A stretch of DNA of 20,144 nucleotides from CAINVV01 sp964506325 (GTDB lineage: Bacteria > Bacteroidota > Bacteroidia > Bacteroidales > Prolixibacteraceae): assembly GCA_964506325.1 (NCBI GenBank), contig CAZDLO010000062.1, positions 1 to 20,144 of the forward strand, read 5' to 3'. Positions 9,510 to 16,963 of this stretch are shown piece by piece (within the stretch, counting starts at the first letter, position 1; every line of letters starts with the position of its first letter). The notes beneath the pieces were generated by a model that saw only the letters and a program-made list of their open reading frames with translations, ran no database searches and was not told where the DNA came from. Position numbers and translations under genes: made by a program.

Positions 9510-10028
9510 ATGCAGAAAATGTCAGTTGTATATTTAATTCTTTTCCTGGGATTCGGAATAACAGCCATGGGCCAAAACCCTATTGATCAGAATACCCTCG
9601 TGGTTTCGGGTTCCCAGACACCTTTGTTCAAATATGAATATGAACAAGGGAAGTTCGCCAAGATCAGTGATTTAAAGGGAAAGGTAATATTAATTAACTT
9701 TTTTGCCACCTGGTGTGGACCGTGCAGGTTGGAATTGCCAAAAATTCAATCTGAGATATGGGACAAACACCACGGCAATTCAAAGTTTGTTATGCTCACA
9801 TTTGGGCGCGAACATAACTGGCAGGAAGTTTTAAAATTCAAGGAGGAACAAAAGTTAGCTTTTCCGTTGTATCCAGATCCCAAAAGGGGTGTTTACGGCA
9901 AATTTGCCAAGCAGACCATTCCCAGGAGTTTTTTACTGGATGAAGAAGGAAAGATTATTTTTATGTCGATCGGGTTTGAGGAAAAACAATTCAACGAACT
10001 GGTTAAATTGATTGACAGCAATCTATGA
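9510..10028 (+). CDS. TlpA-like periplasmic thiol-disulfide oxidoreductase
   Basis: A secreted thioredoxin-fold protein of 172 residues in the TlpA/ResA group. These keep periplasmic cysteines reduced, for example during cytochrome c maturation; the client here is unknown. The N-terminal hydrophobic stretch (residues 4-20) ending in AMGQ is a Sec signal peptide without a lipobox cysteine. The redox motif is WCGPC (Cys69, Cys72) in NFFATWCGPCR, and the cis-proline is in TIPRSFLLDEEG (Pro138). An ATG at codon 4 (9519) is an equally possible start. It is the last gene of the phoH-purC run and is followed 21 nt later by a hairpin terminator. Confidence 0.9.
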   Translation: MQKMSVVYLILFLGFGITAMGQNPIDQNTLVVSGSQTPLFKYEYEQGKFAKISDLKGKVILINFFATWCGPCRLELPKIQSEIWDKHHGNSKFVMLTFGREHNWQEVLKFKEEQKLAFPLYPDPKRGVYGKFAKQTIPRSFLLDEEGKIIFMSIGFEEKQFNELVKLIDSNL

Positions 10029-10049
10029 GATTGTGACTTCTCTAAATGG

Positions 10050-10088
10050 AAAGAGCCGTTCTGACAGGGGGATCAGAGCGGCTCTTTT
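10050..10088 (+). terminator. Rho-independent terminator after the thioredoxin-like gene
   Basis: The arms AAGAGCCGTTCTGA (10051-10064) and TCAGAGCGGCTCTT (10073-10086) form a 14-bp stem with a single U-G wobble around an 8-nt loop. An A-T closing pair (10050/10087) and a short T run (10085-10088) follow. It lies between convergent genes, so it may also stop transcripts from the TonB receptor on the other strand. Confidence 0.75.
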
Positions 10089-10194
10089 AAACTAACCAAA
10101 TCTATGAAAATGTTTGACTCCTACAGTGCAAATATGCGCTATATATTAGTTAAGTCGTTTCAATGGAACATAAATAATGTTAAATGATGGATGT

Positions 10195-12267
10195 TTAATT
10201 ACCAAGTTTTATGGCAGTTCCGGCTTTTACCCATATTCCTGGATTTTCAACATTCCCATAATCATAATAGGATTTGTTCAGCAGATTTGACGCTTCCAAA
10301 AATATTGAAAATTGTCTGTTTGTCCAGATTATCTTACTGTCAATCAACCATATTGGAGCATATTCTTTCTCTGCACCGTATTTGTTTTCTTCCCATAGTG
10401 TAAATGTTCCATTTCTATCCTGGTAAGAAATAAGCCAAGTTGCACTCAAATGCTTGGTTAAACTGTGCGAAAGGCTGATATCAATTTTATGTTTAAGGTA
10501 ATCGAGTAGATATTTAGAGATGTAAGTGCCTGATTCTTTGTTCTGTATAAGATATCCGTACGAAAAATCGATAGAGCGGATAAACATATCCTTTTCAAAA
10601 AGCCTGGAGGGCTCCATCCTTGCTGACATTGCGATACCCCTCGTATTTAGGGTCGTAATATTTTTAGCGTACCAGATTGTTTCCTCAGGTTGCCTGACCC
10701 AGTCAATCATATTCTGTCCCAGCCTGAGGAAAAGTGAAAGATGAGAGGTGATCCACGTATTATTGTATTTGATGCCTGTTTCATACGATTGAGCTTCCTC
10801 GGGAAGTAGGTCAGGATTTCCTATGTTTGTTGCACTTTTGTAGTAAAGATCAGTGAATGTTGGTATGCGCAGAGATTTATTGACAGATGCATACATTTTG
10901 AGAAGCGTAGAAATTTTCCAACTGATATCGATGCCAGGAAATATTTCCCACTTTCTTCCCTGGGAAGAGTTCCTGTTTGCCATTAATCCCCCGGAGATGT
11001 CAAATGACACGAAATGGTGTGAGTATTCGCTGAAAAGGCTGATATTTGTGCGGCTGTCGGCATGATTATACCATATTCCACTTTCCCCCGGAACTTTAAC
11101 TGGCTGGTTTAACTCTCTGCCCAGGACCGTACTCCATATATTTTCATTTCTAAGATCTGTTCCATAGGCCAGTTTTCCAGAACCTGTATCAATCCATCCG
11201 TTCAGAATGGTACCATAAGTATCAGTTAAATGATAATTGTGCATTTTATACCAGGCAGGTGCTGATTTAAATTCCCTGAAGAGTTCGAACCGGTCTTGAT
11301 TTCTTCGCCAGTAAAAAGATGAAGTGAGGTGAAATTTGCCATCGAAAGTTACACCAGCTGAGGAGAATATTGTTTTAATATGCTCGTATTGAGTAGGATA
11401 AACCGGGGTGTAAAAATCATTGGCTCCAAACCCCCTTACGGAATACCCTCCCTGGAAATTTAATTTACAACTTCTTAGCTGCAGGTTGCCGTTGTAGTAC
11501 AAATTGCCGATTTTGAAATCTGTGTTTTTCAAGGCACCATCAGATCTTTTGTAACCGCCGGAAATAGTATTGGAAAGGTTCCCTGTTTTGACCGACTGAA
11601 AGGCGGATCCCTCAAAAAAACCATACTGTCCGCCACTCAAACGGCCTGTGAAAGAATCTGACGATGATTTACCTGTGATGATGTTGATTGCCCCGCTGAA
11701 GGCATTTGGACCATAAAGCCGGGAGGCTGGTCCTTCTAAAATCTCAATGCGGTCGATGGCATCAAAGGAGACAGGGAGGTTAAGGTTGTGGTGTCCTGTT
11801 TGCGGATCATTTTGAGGAATCCCATTGAGAAGTATCAATACCTGGTCAAAAGAACTGCCGCGTAAGCTAATATCAGATTGTACTCCGTTCCCTGATCGCT
11901 GGCGAACATCCATATTGGGAACAAATTTGAGGAGGTCCTGCAAGTCGTGTACCGGTGCACCGGTCAACTGATTTTTACTGATGACCCTGACAATTCTGGC
12001 AGCCTGGGAGAATGATACAGGAACACGTTGCGCACTAATCACCACTTCATCCATCTCAATTTCCTGGATCGGCCTAATTGTGTCGCTGGATTGCAATAAA
12101 AATACCTCATCTGCTGATGCCGGCAAAGAGAAGATCAAATAAATAGTTGACAATACTGCAATCTGCACTATTTTATGCAGGCTGGAAAAGACAGAATATC
12201 CCTTTCTCCCCCACCTTCTGAATGTGACAACCGCCTTGCGTGATGAAAGGGAAATATAATGAATCAT
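10195..12267 (-). CDS. TonB-dependent outer-membrane receptor, BtuB-like
   Basis: A 22-strand-barrel transporter that imports a scarce ligand (BtuB-like members take up cobalamin; other members take siderophores) using energy from TonB-ExbBD. The 690-residue protein has an unusual N-terminus. A basic segment, RRWGRKGYSVFSSLHK (17-32), precedes the hydrophobic signal core (about 33-50, cut near PASA). A TonB box follows (MDEVVISAQR, 72-81), then the plug domain with DISLRGSSFDQVLILLNGIP and RIEILEGPASRLYGPNAFSGAINII. The remainder, from about 200, is the barrel. The last residues are KLGN rather than the usual terminal aromatic residue. There is no SusD partner, so this is not a glycan SusCD pair, and the short upstream region holds no cobalamin riboswitch. 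The substrate is therefore unproven. Confidence 0.88.
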   Translation of the reverse strand: MIHYISLSSRKAVVTFRRWGRKGYSVFSSLHKIVQIAVLSTIYLIFSLPASADEVFLLQSSDTIRPIQEIEMDEVVISAQRVPVSFSQAARIVRVISKNQLTGAPVHDLQDLLKFVPNMDVRQRSGNGVQSDISLRGSSFDQVLILLNGIPQNDPQTGHHNLNLPVSFDAIDRIEILEGPASRLYGPNAFSGAINIITGKSSSDSFTGRLSGGQYGFFEGSAFQSVKTGNLSNTISGGYKRSDGALKNTDFKIGNLYYNGNLQLRSCKLNFQGGYSVRGFGANDFYTPVYPTQYEHIKTIFSSAGVTFDGKFHLTSSFYWRRNQDRFELFREFKSAPAWYKMHNYHLTDTYGTILNGWIDTGSGKLAYGTDLRNENIWSTVLGRELNQPVKVPGESGIWYNHADSRTNISLFSEYSHHFVSFDISGGLMANRNSSQGRKWEIFPGIDISWKISTLLKMYASVNKSLRIPTFTDLYYKSATNIGNPDLLPEEAQSYETGIKYNNTWITSHLSLFLRLGQNMIDWVRQPEETIWYAKNITTLNTRGIAMSARMEPSRLFEKDMFIRSIDFSYGYLIQNKESGTYISKYLLDYLKHKIDISLSHSLTKHLSATWLISYQDRNGTFTLWEENKYGAEKEYAPIWLIDSKIIWTNRQFSIFLEASNLLNKSYYDYGNVENPGIWVKAGTAIKLGN

Positions 12268-12296
12268 ATTTTTTCGATTTTTAATTTAAAAGTGAC

Positions 12297-12304
12297 CAAA
12301 TTTA
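12297..12304 (-). promoter_or_regulatory. Putative -7 promoter element for the TonB receptor gene
   Basis: The minus strand reads TAAATTTG, matching the Bacteroidetes -7 consensus TAnnTTTG, about 30 nt before the start codon. A TTG lies 23 nt further upstream, somewhat more than the usual 19-21 nt. The inferred transcript start is near 12289, leaving a leader of about 22 nt. Confidence 0.4.
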
Positions 12305-12320
12305 TTCTTTTTATGGATTG

Positions 12321-12348
12321 AATTGTACAATTTTGTAGGAGTACAAAA
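12321..12348. promoter_or_regulatory. Palindrome and inverted repeat between divergent genes (candidate operator)
   Basis: AATTGTACAATT (12321-12332) is a perfect 12-bp palindrome. It overlaps by two bases an inverted repeat, TTTTGTA-GGAG-TACAAAA (12331-12348). GTACAA therefore appears twice as a direct repeat, 16 nt apart. The site sits between the start of the TonB receptor gene and the GH109-type gene, upstream of the receptor's -7 element. A binding site for a dimeric regulator is plausible, but the regulator is not visible in the window. Confidence 0.35.
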
Positions 12349-12386
12349 ATCCAAACAATATTCAGGCTAAATTATTATTGAAACTT

Positions 12387-13832
12387 ATGAGTACTAATCG
12401 CAGGGAATTTATCAGAAAAGGCAGTCTGGCTGGTGTCGGAATTGCCGGGATATCAACAATTGGGAATGATCTCTTTGCCCAGAAAAAAGAAAAAACCAAA
12501 AAAAATCTCCCCCGGGATGAAAGTATTGTAAGGGTAGGTTATATTGGAGTTGGAGGTCGCGGGCAGGGTCATGTGCATGATTCTATTACTGTTGGTGGAA
12601 TTGAGATTGTGTCTTTCTGTGACATAAGCCCTGAATCGTTGTCAAGAGCAAAAGCAATCGTGGCAAAAAGTGGCATGAAGGAACCCAGGATTTACACCGG
12701 ACATGACCATGCCTACGAAGAGATGCTTAAAAACGAAGAACTTGACGCCGTTATCATTGCCACACCTTGGGAATGGCATGTACCGATGGCTATTGCATCC
12801 ATGAAGGCAGGAGTTCCATACACTGGAGTAGAGGTTTCTGCAGCAAATACATTGGAAGAGTGCTGGGACCTGGTAAATGTGCATGAAGAAACAGGAAACC
12901 AGGTGATGATCATGGAGAATGTTTGCTATCGCCGGGACGTAATGGCTATTCTCAATATGGTTCGCTCAAATCTCTTTGGTGAACTTCTCCATTGCAGATG
13001 CGGATATGAGCATGATTTGCGCGGAGTTAAATTTGATTTGTTGAAAAATGACCTGAAAATTGGCAAAGAAGCTCATTCAGAGGCCATGTGGCGGGGGTTG
13101 CATTCTGTACGCCGTAACGGGGATTTGTATCCAACTCACGGACTTGGACCAATCGGTACCTTCCTGGATATTAACCGCGGGAACCGATTCCTTACTATTT
13201 CTGCTATGGCAACAAAATCAAGGGGATTGCATGATTTCGTCAAGGATCATGCCGCCAGGGACAGCATATACCGGGATATTCAATTCAACCTTGGGGATAT
13301 AGTCACCTCTATGATAAAATGTGCCAATGGTGAAACAATACTTGTAACCCACGACACCAACCTCCCTCGTCCATATTCCCTCGGATTTCGTGTTCAGGGC
13401 ACCAATGGATTGTGGAGGGGCGAAGGATCCGGAAGCTGGACAGACCCTGCACAGGCAATTTATGTTGAAGGCCAGAGCAATCCGCATGTTTGGGATCCTG
13501 CTGAAGGATGGTTGAAAAAATACGATCATCAATTATGGCGGGAAAAAGGTTCACAGGCTGAAGGAGCTGGTCATGGAGGAATGGATTTTATCATGCTGAA
13601 TGATTTCTTCAATGCAGTAAGAGGTAAAAAACCTGTACCGATGGATGCATATGACGCAGCTGCCTGGAGTGCTGTTTCATCACTGTCAGAGATGTCTGTG
13701 GCAAGAGGTGGAGCCTCGGTTGATTTCCCCGATTTCACGAGAGGCCAGTGGATCAAGAGAAGGCCAGCATTTGCCATGGATACTCAATTCCCGGTAAATG
13801 AGGAGAGAGGCTTGATTAACAACCTGTTTTAA
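12387..13832 (+). CDS. Gfo/Idh/MocA-type protein, GH109-like (putative alpha-N-acetylgalactosaminidase)
   Basis: GH109 enzymes remove terminal alpha-GalNAc by an NAD+-dependent oxidation/elimination mechanism. I start at the ATG at 12387 (481 residues); a TTG three codons earlier is unlikely. The N-terminus has a twin-arginine signal (TNRREFIRKG, Arg5-Arg6) with a hydrophobic stretch (about 14-30), so the enzyme is probably exported folded with its cofactor. The Rossmann motif is GYIGVGGRG (51-59). Family-like stretches follow: EVSAANTLEECWDLV, ENVCYRR, GYEHDLRGV and YPTHGLGPIGTFLDINRG, whose Tyr-x-x-His corresponds to conserved active-site residues of GH109. A plain sugar dehydrogenase of the same fold remains possible. 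It is followed by a strong hairpin and is convergent with the sugar transporter gene. Confidence 0.82.
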   Translation: MSTNRREFIRKGSLAGVGIAGISTIGNDLFAQKKEKTKKNLPRDESIVRVGYIGVGGRGQGHVHDSITVGGIEIVSFCDISPESLSRAKAIVAKSGMKEPRIYTGHDHAYEEMLKNEELDAVIIATPWEWHVPMAIASMKAGVPYTGVEVSAANTLEECWDLVNVHEETGNQVMIMENVCYRRDVMAILNMVRSNLFGELLHCRCGYEHDLRGVKFDLLKNDLKIGKEAHSEAMWRGLHSVRRNGDLYPTHGLGPIGTFLDINRGNRFLTISAMATKSRGLHDFVKDHAARDSIYRDIQFNLGDIVTSMIKCANGETILVTHDTNLPRPYSLGFRVQGTNGLWRGEGSGSWTDPAQAIYVEGQSNPHVWDPAEGWLKKYDHQLWREKGSQAEGAGHGGMDFIMLNDFFNAVRGKKPVPMDAYDAAAWSAVSSLSEMSVARGGASVDFPDFTRGQWIKRRPAFAMDTQFPVNEERGLINNLF

Positions 13833-13842
13833 TACTCAATAA

Positions 13843-13892
13843 TTTACAAATAATAAGGGGGAGCCTGTTGGCTCCCCCTTATTATTTGTAAA
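13843..13892. terminator. 23-bp perfect hairpin, probable bidirectional terminator
   Basis: The arms 13843-13865 and 13870-13892 are exact inverted copies (23 bp, core AAGGGGGAGCC/GGCTCCCCCTT) around the loop TGTT. The A/T-rich outer half supplies U-rich sequence on both strands. It lies 11 nt after the GH109-like stop codon and 82 nt beyond the stop codon of the convergent transporter gene. Confidence 0.75.
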
Positions 13893-13973
13893 AATCTAAA
13901 TGATTGATTTACAATTATTTTTGGTGTAGATTTTTGTTGACAAGCGGCCAAATTGAATATCGGCCCAACAATA

Positions 13974-15221
13974 CTATTCCCCTTTGGAAAAGATTGTTTT
14001 ATTCGCAATCAGGGGTTTTGCCCAGAAGGAGAGAAACAATAGAAAAGAGAGCGTTACATAGTTGAAAAGCATCCCTGTTCGCAGTCCGAAGTGGTCGGCC
14101 AAAAAGCCAATGATAACAGGAGTGACAGCGCCTCCCATAATACCTGAACAAAGTATTCCTGAGAATGATCCATGATGTTCAGCAATTGAGTTCATGCCCA
14201 GGGAGAAAACTATGGACCACATTACCGAGGCACAGAAACCCATGGCGATAAATGCGTAGAAAGAAATCATCGGGTCACTTGTGAAAAGTGCAGTGGCAAG
14301 ACAGACCATTGCCGCAATAATAAACACCCTTATAATGAGTTTACTGTCTATCAGCTTCAACAACCCCAGTCCAAGAATACAACCAATTGTCATCAGGCCC
14401 CAATACCATTGAACTGCCTGGGCTCCTTCTACTTCTGGTTTTAAACCATGGTATGTTTTTAGAAATTCTGAAATCCAGTTGGCTACTCCCTGTTCAGTTC
14501 CAACATAAGCGAATATGCCGAAAAAAAACATTATTACAGTCTTGTTCTTAAGCAGATGAATAATAGTGTCCCAATTCCCTGTTTTCTCATCCTCCTTCAA
14601 CTCTACTTTGGGGAATTTAGAGAAGGCCACAATAAAGATCATAAGGAATGCAATTGAAGCAAACACCCAGTAAATTGAGACCCATGTAAGATTAGGCGGA
14701 ACCAGGCTTCCAAGCAACTTTACTATTCCACCGGGTGAACCCTGTGGTCCCAATTCAGCTACCAGATAGGAATAAAGCATCGGACTGAGAAAAGAAGCAC
14801 CACCGAAAAAGAGCTGAGCCATTACTGAGTTAAAGGCGAAATTCTCTTCCCCGCCGGAGACACGCAGCAGTGGGTTTATAGCTACCTGCAGAATCGCCAT
14901 ACCGGCACCGATAAAAAAGAGAGATCCCAGCATCACTCCGAATTTTGGCATTAACCCGAAAATAATTGCTCCGGCAAATGCTGATGTGAAAGCCATCATC
15001 ATCACCTTTTTTTCCTTGTATTTATCGGTCATCAATCCAGCCGGGATAGACATAACACCGTAAGCAATAAAGAAAAACAATGGCAAAAATGCTGCCATAG
15101 TGTTGCTGGCATGAAAATCAACCTTTGCCACCGGTAATATTGCACCCAAAATGTTGGTTAAGAAAGAGATGACAAAAAATACAATGAAGACCAGAAAGAC
15201 CATGTAATAGTTACGTTTCAT
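13974..15221 (-). CDS. MFS sugar transporter, FucP/NagP/GluP-like (FHS family)
   Basis: An inner-membrane major-facilitator protein of 415 residues with about 12 hydrophobic segments, resembling fucose:H+ symporter-family members that carry fucose, glucose/galactose or GlcNAc in Bacteroidetes. The first helix begins right after MKRNYYMVFLV. The loop between helices 2 and 3 shows an MFS motif A form, GLMTDKYKEKKVMM. GAGMAILQVAINPLLR in helix 4 and ILCSGIMGGAVTPVIIGFLAD near the C-terminal part are typical of this family. It is the second gene after the ROK kinase (101 nt gap, same strand), suggesting uptake followed by phosphorylation of one sugar. The substrate cannot be fixed from sequence; GalNAc or GlcNAc is an inference from neighbours. 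Confidence 0.85.
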   Translation of the reverse strand: MKRNYYMVFLVFIVFFVISFLTNILGAILPVAKVDFHASNTMAAFLPLFFFIAYGVMSIPAGLMTDKYKEKKVMMMAFTSAFAGAIIFGLMPKFGVMLGSLFFIGAGMAILQVAINPLLRVSGGEENFAFNSVMAQLFFGGASFLSPMLYSYLVAELGPQGSPGGIVKLLGSLVPPNLTWVSIYWVFASIAFLMIFIVAFSKFPKVELKEDEKTGNWDTIIHLLKNKTVIMFFFGIFAYVGTEQGVANWISEFLKTYHGLKPEVEGAQAVQWYWGLMTIGCILGLGLLKLIDSKLIIRVFIIAAMVCLATALFTSDPMISFYAFIAMGFCASVMWSIVFSLGMNSIAEHHGSFSGILCSGIMGGAVTPVIIGFLADHFGLRTGMLFNYVTLSFLLFLSFWAKPLIANKTIFSKGE

Positions 15222-15322
15222 AATAGTTTATTGGTTTGATGGTTGAATCCAAAAAATGAAGAGCCGGAACCATACTTCAGATAAGACAATCCTGTACCTG
15301 CTGCACACTTCCTGATAAATAT

Positions 15323-16174
15323 TTATTGTTTGATCATTGGCAGTGCCGCAGCACCATAAATGGCAGAATTCTCAAGTTCAGAGACATCAATTTTGAGATT
15401 TGCAAGGACGCTGCTGTATGCAAAATTCTGCAAGGCATGAAACATGGCATCTTTGAAAAATTCAAATGACTGCGCTACAGACCCGCCAAGGATGATAACT
15501 TCAGGGTCATAAGCATAAAGAATTGATTTAATGGCCTCACCAAGGTGAAAACCATACTCATCGAAAAGATGGAGTGCTTTCACATCTCCTTTTTTTGCCT
15601 TATTGAAAACATCGATGGCTGAAACTTTTTTCTCATCGGTAAAAAACTGTCCGCTGCAATAGTATTCTACGTTGTGTGACAGGTATGTAACATTGCCGAA
15701 TTCGCCTGCGCCGCAATTTGACCCTTCATACAATTTTCCATTGAAGATCAAACCGCAACCCAATCCTGTTCCAAGTGTTATTCCAACAATATTTTTGTTT
15801 GCCTGGGCTTTCCCGAAGTACTTTTCCCCTACAACAAAACAATTAGCATCGTTGTTGACGTGTACCGGAATCTTGTACCGGGTTTCAAGCATCTCTTTAA
15901 GAGGTACAACTTTCCAGGAAGGTATATTGACAACATCGTAAACAATTCCATTTTCCACGTCAACAACAGACGGAACACCCACACCGATTGAAACAGTAGA
16001 GCTATCAAGGCAACCATCGATCAGGGAGTAGATCTTCTCCATTACTTCTTCAACACTGCCCTTCGAAGGAGTTGAAACTTTTGTAAGATGAACAATCTTA
16101 TTGTCGATAATTTTGCCGGCCCGGATATTGGTCCCTCCGAGGTCTACCCCGATCAAATTCCTTAATGAATCCAT
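15323..16174 (-). CDS. ROK-family sugar kinase, zinc-less variant
   Basis: A cytoplasmic hexose or N-acetylhexosamine kinase of the ROK family (283 residues). The phosphate-binding motif is GVDLGGTN (9-16), the catalytic aspartate lies in VNNDAN (Asp109) and the second phosphate motif is GITLGTGLGCG (131-141). The sugar-binding motif that usually reads E-x-G-H is here E-F-G-N (158-161). The usual C-x-C-G-x-x-G-C-x-E zinc cluster is replaced by NVEYYCSGQFF with one cysteine, so this member should lack the structural zinc. It may be a glucokinase or an amino-sugar kinase. It starts the transcript that continues into the MFS transporter gene and is divergent from ung. No Shine-Dalgarno sequence is seen before the ATG. 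Confidence 0.87.
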   Translation of the reverse strand: MDSLRNLIGVDLGGTNIRAGKIIDNKIVHLTKVSTPSKGSVEEVMEKIYSLIDGCLDSSTVSIGVGVPSVVDVENGIVYDVVNIPSWKVVPLKEMLETRYKIPVHVNNDANCFVVGEKYFGKAQANKNIVGITLGTGLGCGLIFNGKLYEGSNCGAGEFGNVTYLSHNVEYYCSGQFFTDEKKVSAIDVFNKAKKGDVKALHLFDEYGFHLGEAIKSILYAYDPEVIILGGSVAQSFEFFKDAMFHALQNFAYSSVLANLKIDVSELENSAIYGAAALPMIKQ

Positions 16175-16300
16175 TTGCTTTTAAGTAGTAGTTAATAGTT
16201 ACCTGCGATTTGAGGAGGTAAAAATAAGAAAAAAGTTAGCAGGAGAATCGTGTTTCTGAACTGAATAACTATATTTATGGCTAAACCACATATTTTTTAA

Positions 16301-16963
16301 ATGGAAGTAAAGATTGAGTCAAGTTGGAAAAGACTTTTATCGGAAGAGTTTGTAAAGCCTTATTTTATTGAGCTGACAGATTTTGTGAGGCAGGAATATT
16401 CTTCCAAACAGATCTTCCCACCCGGAAAATTTATTTTTCATGCCTTTGAGAAGTCACCGGTTGACCTTACAAAAGTTATTATACTGGGTCAGGATCCCTA
16501 TCACGGTCATGGACAGGCACATGGTTTGTGCTTTTCTGTTCCGGAGGGTATCGATATTCCCCCATCGCTGCAGAATATATACAAGGAAATCAGCCAGGAT
16601 TTGGGCCTTCCTCCAGTTCAAAGTGGCAATCTTGACAGGTGGGCTATGCAGGGGGTTCTGCTACTGAATTCTACGCTTACAGTAGAGGCAAACCGGGCTG
16701 GTTCGCATCAGAATAAGGGATGGGAGCAGTTTACCGACAAGGTGATTCATTTACTTGCAGAAGAAAAGGAACATTTGGTATTTCTTCTCTGGGGATCCTT
16801 TGCCCAGAAAAAAGGAGAATTTATTGACAGGAACAAACACCTGGTTCTAAGCTCCCCGCATCCATCACCACTTTCCTCCTACAGGGGATTTTTTGGAAAC
16901 CGGCACTTCAGTAAAACCAATGATTATCTTACAAAAAACGGCAGGGACCCTATAAATTGGTGA
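16301..16963 (+). CDS. ung: Uracil-DNA glycosylase, family 1
   Basis: Ung removes uracil from DNA as the first step of base-excision repair. The 220-residue protein has the family-1 signatures. The water-activating motif is GQDPYHG (64-70, catalytic Asp65), followed by GLCFSVPEGIDIPPSLQNIY. The uracil-contacting asparagine lies in LLNSTLTVE (Asn123), and the DNA-intercalation loop is HPSPLSSYRGFFG (His187). The ATG at 16301 follows an A/T-rich leader with no Shine-Dalgarno sequence. Its last 14 nt overlap the 3' end of the murU-like gene on the opposite strand. Confidence 0.97.
   Translation: MEVKIESSWKRLLSEEFVKPYFIELTDFVRQEYSSKQIFPPGKFIFHAFEKSPVDLTKVIILGQDPYHGHGQAHGLCFSVPEGIDIPPSLQNIYKEISQDLGLPPVQSGNLDRWAMQGVLLLNSTLTVEANRAGSHQNKGWEQFTDKVIHLLAEEKEHLVFLLWGSFAQKKGEFIDRNKHLVLSSPHPSPLSSYRGFFGNRHFSKTNDYLTKNGRDPINW

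Noticed and set aside
13890..13935. Inverted repeat AAAAATCTA / TAGATTTTT with a 28-nt loop
   Set aside because: Short, A/T-only and widely spaced; expected by chance in such AT-rich sequence, and the neighbouring hairpin already explains termination.
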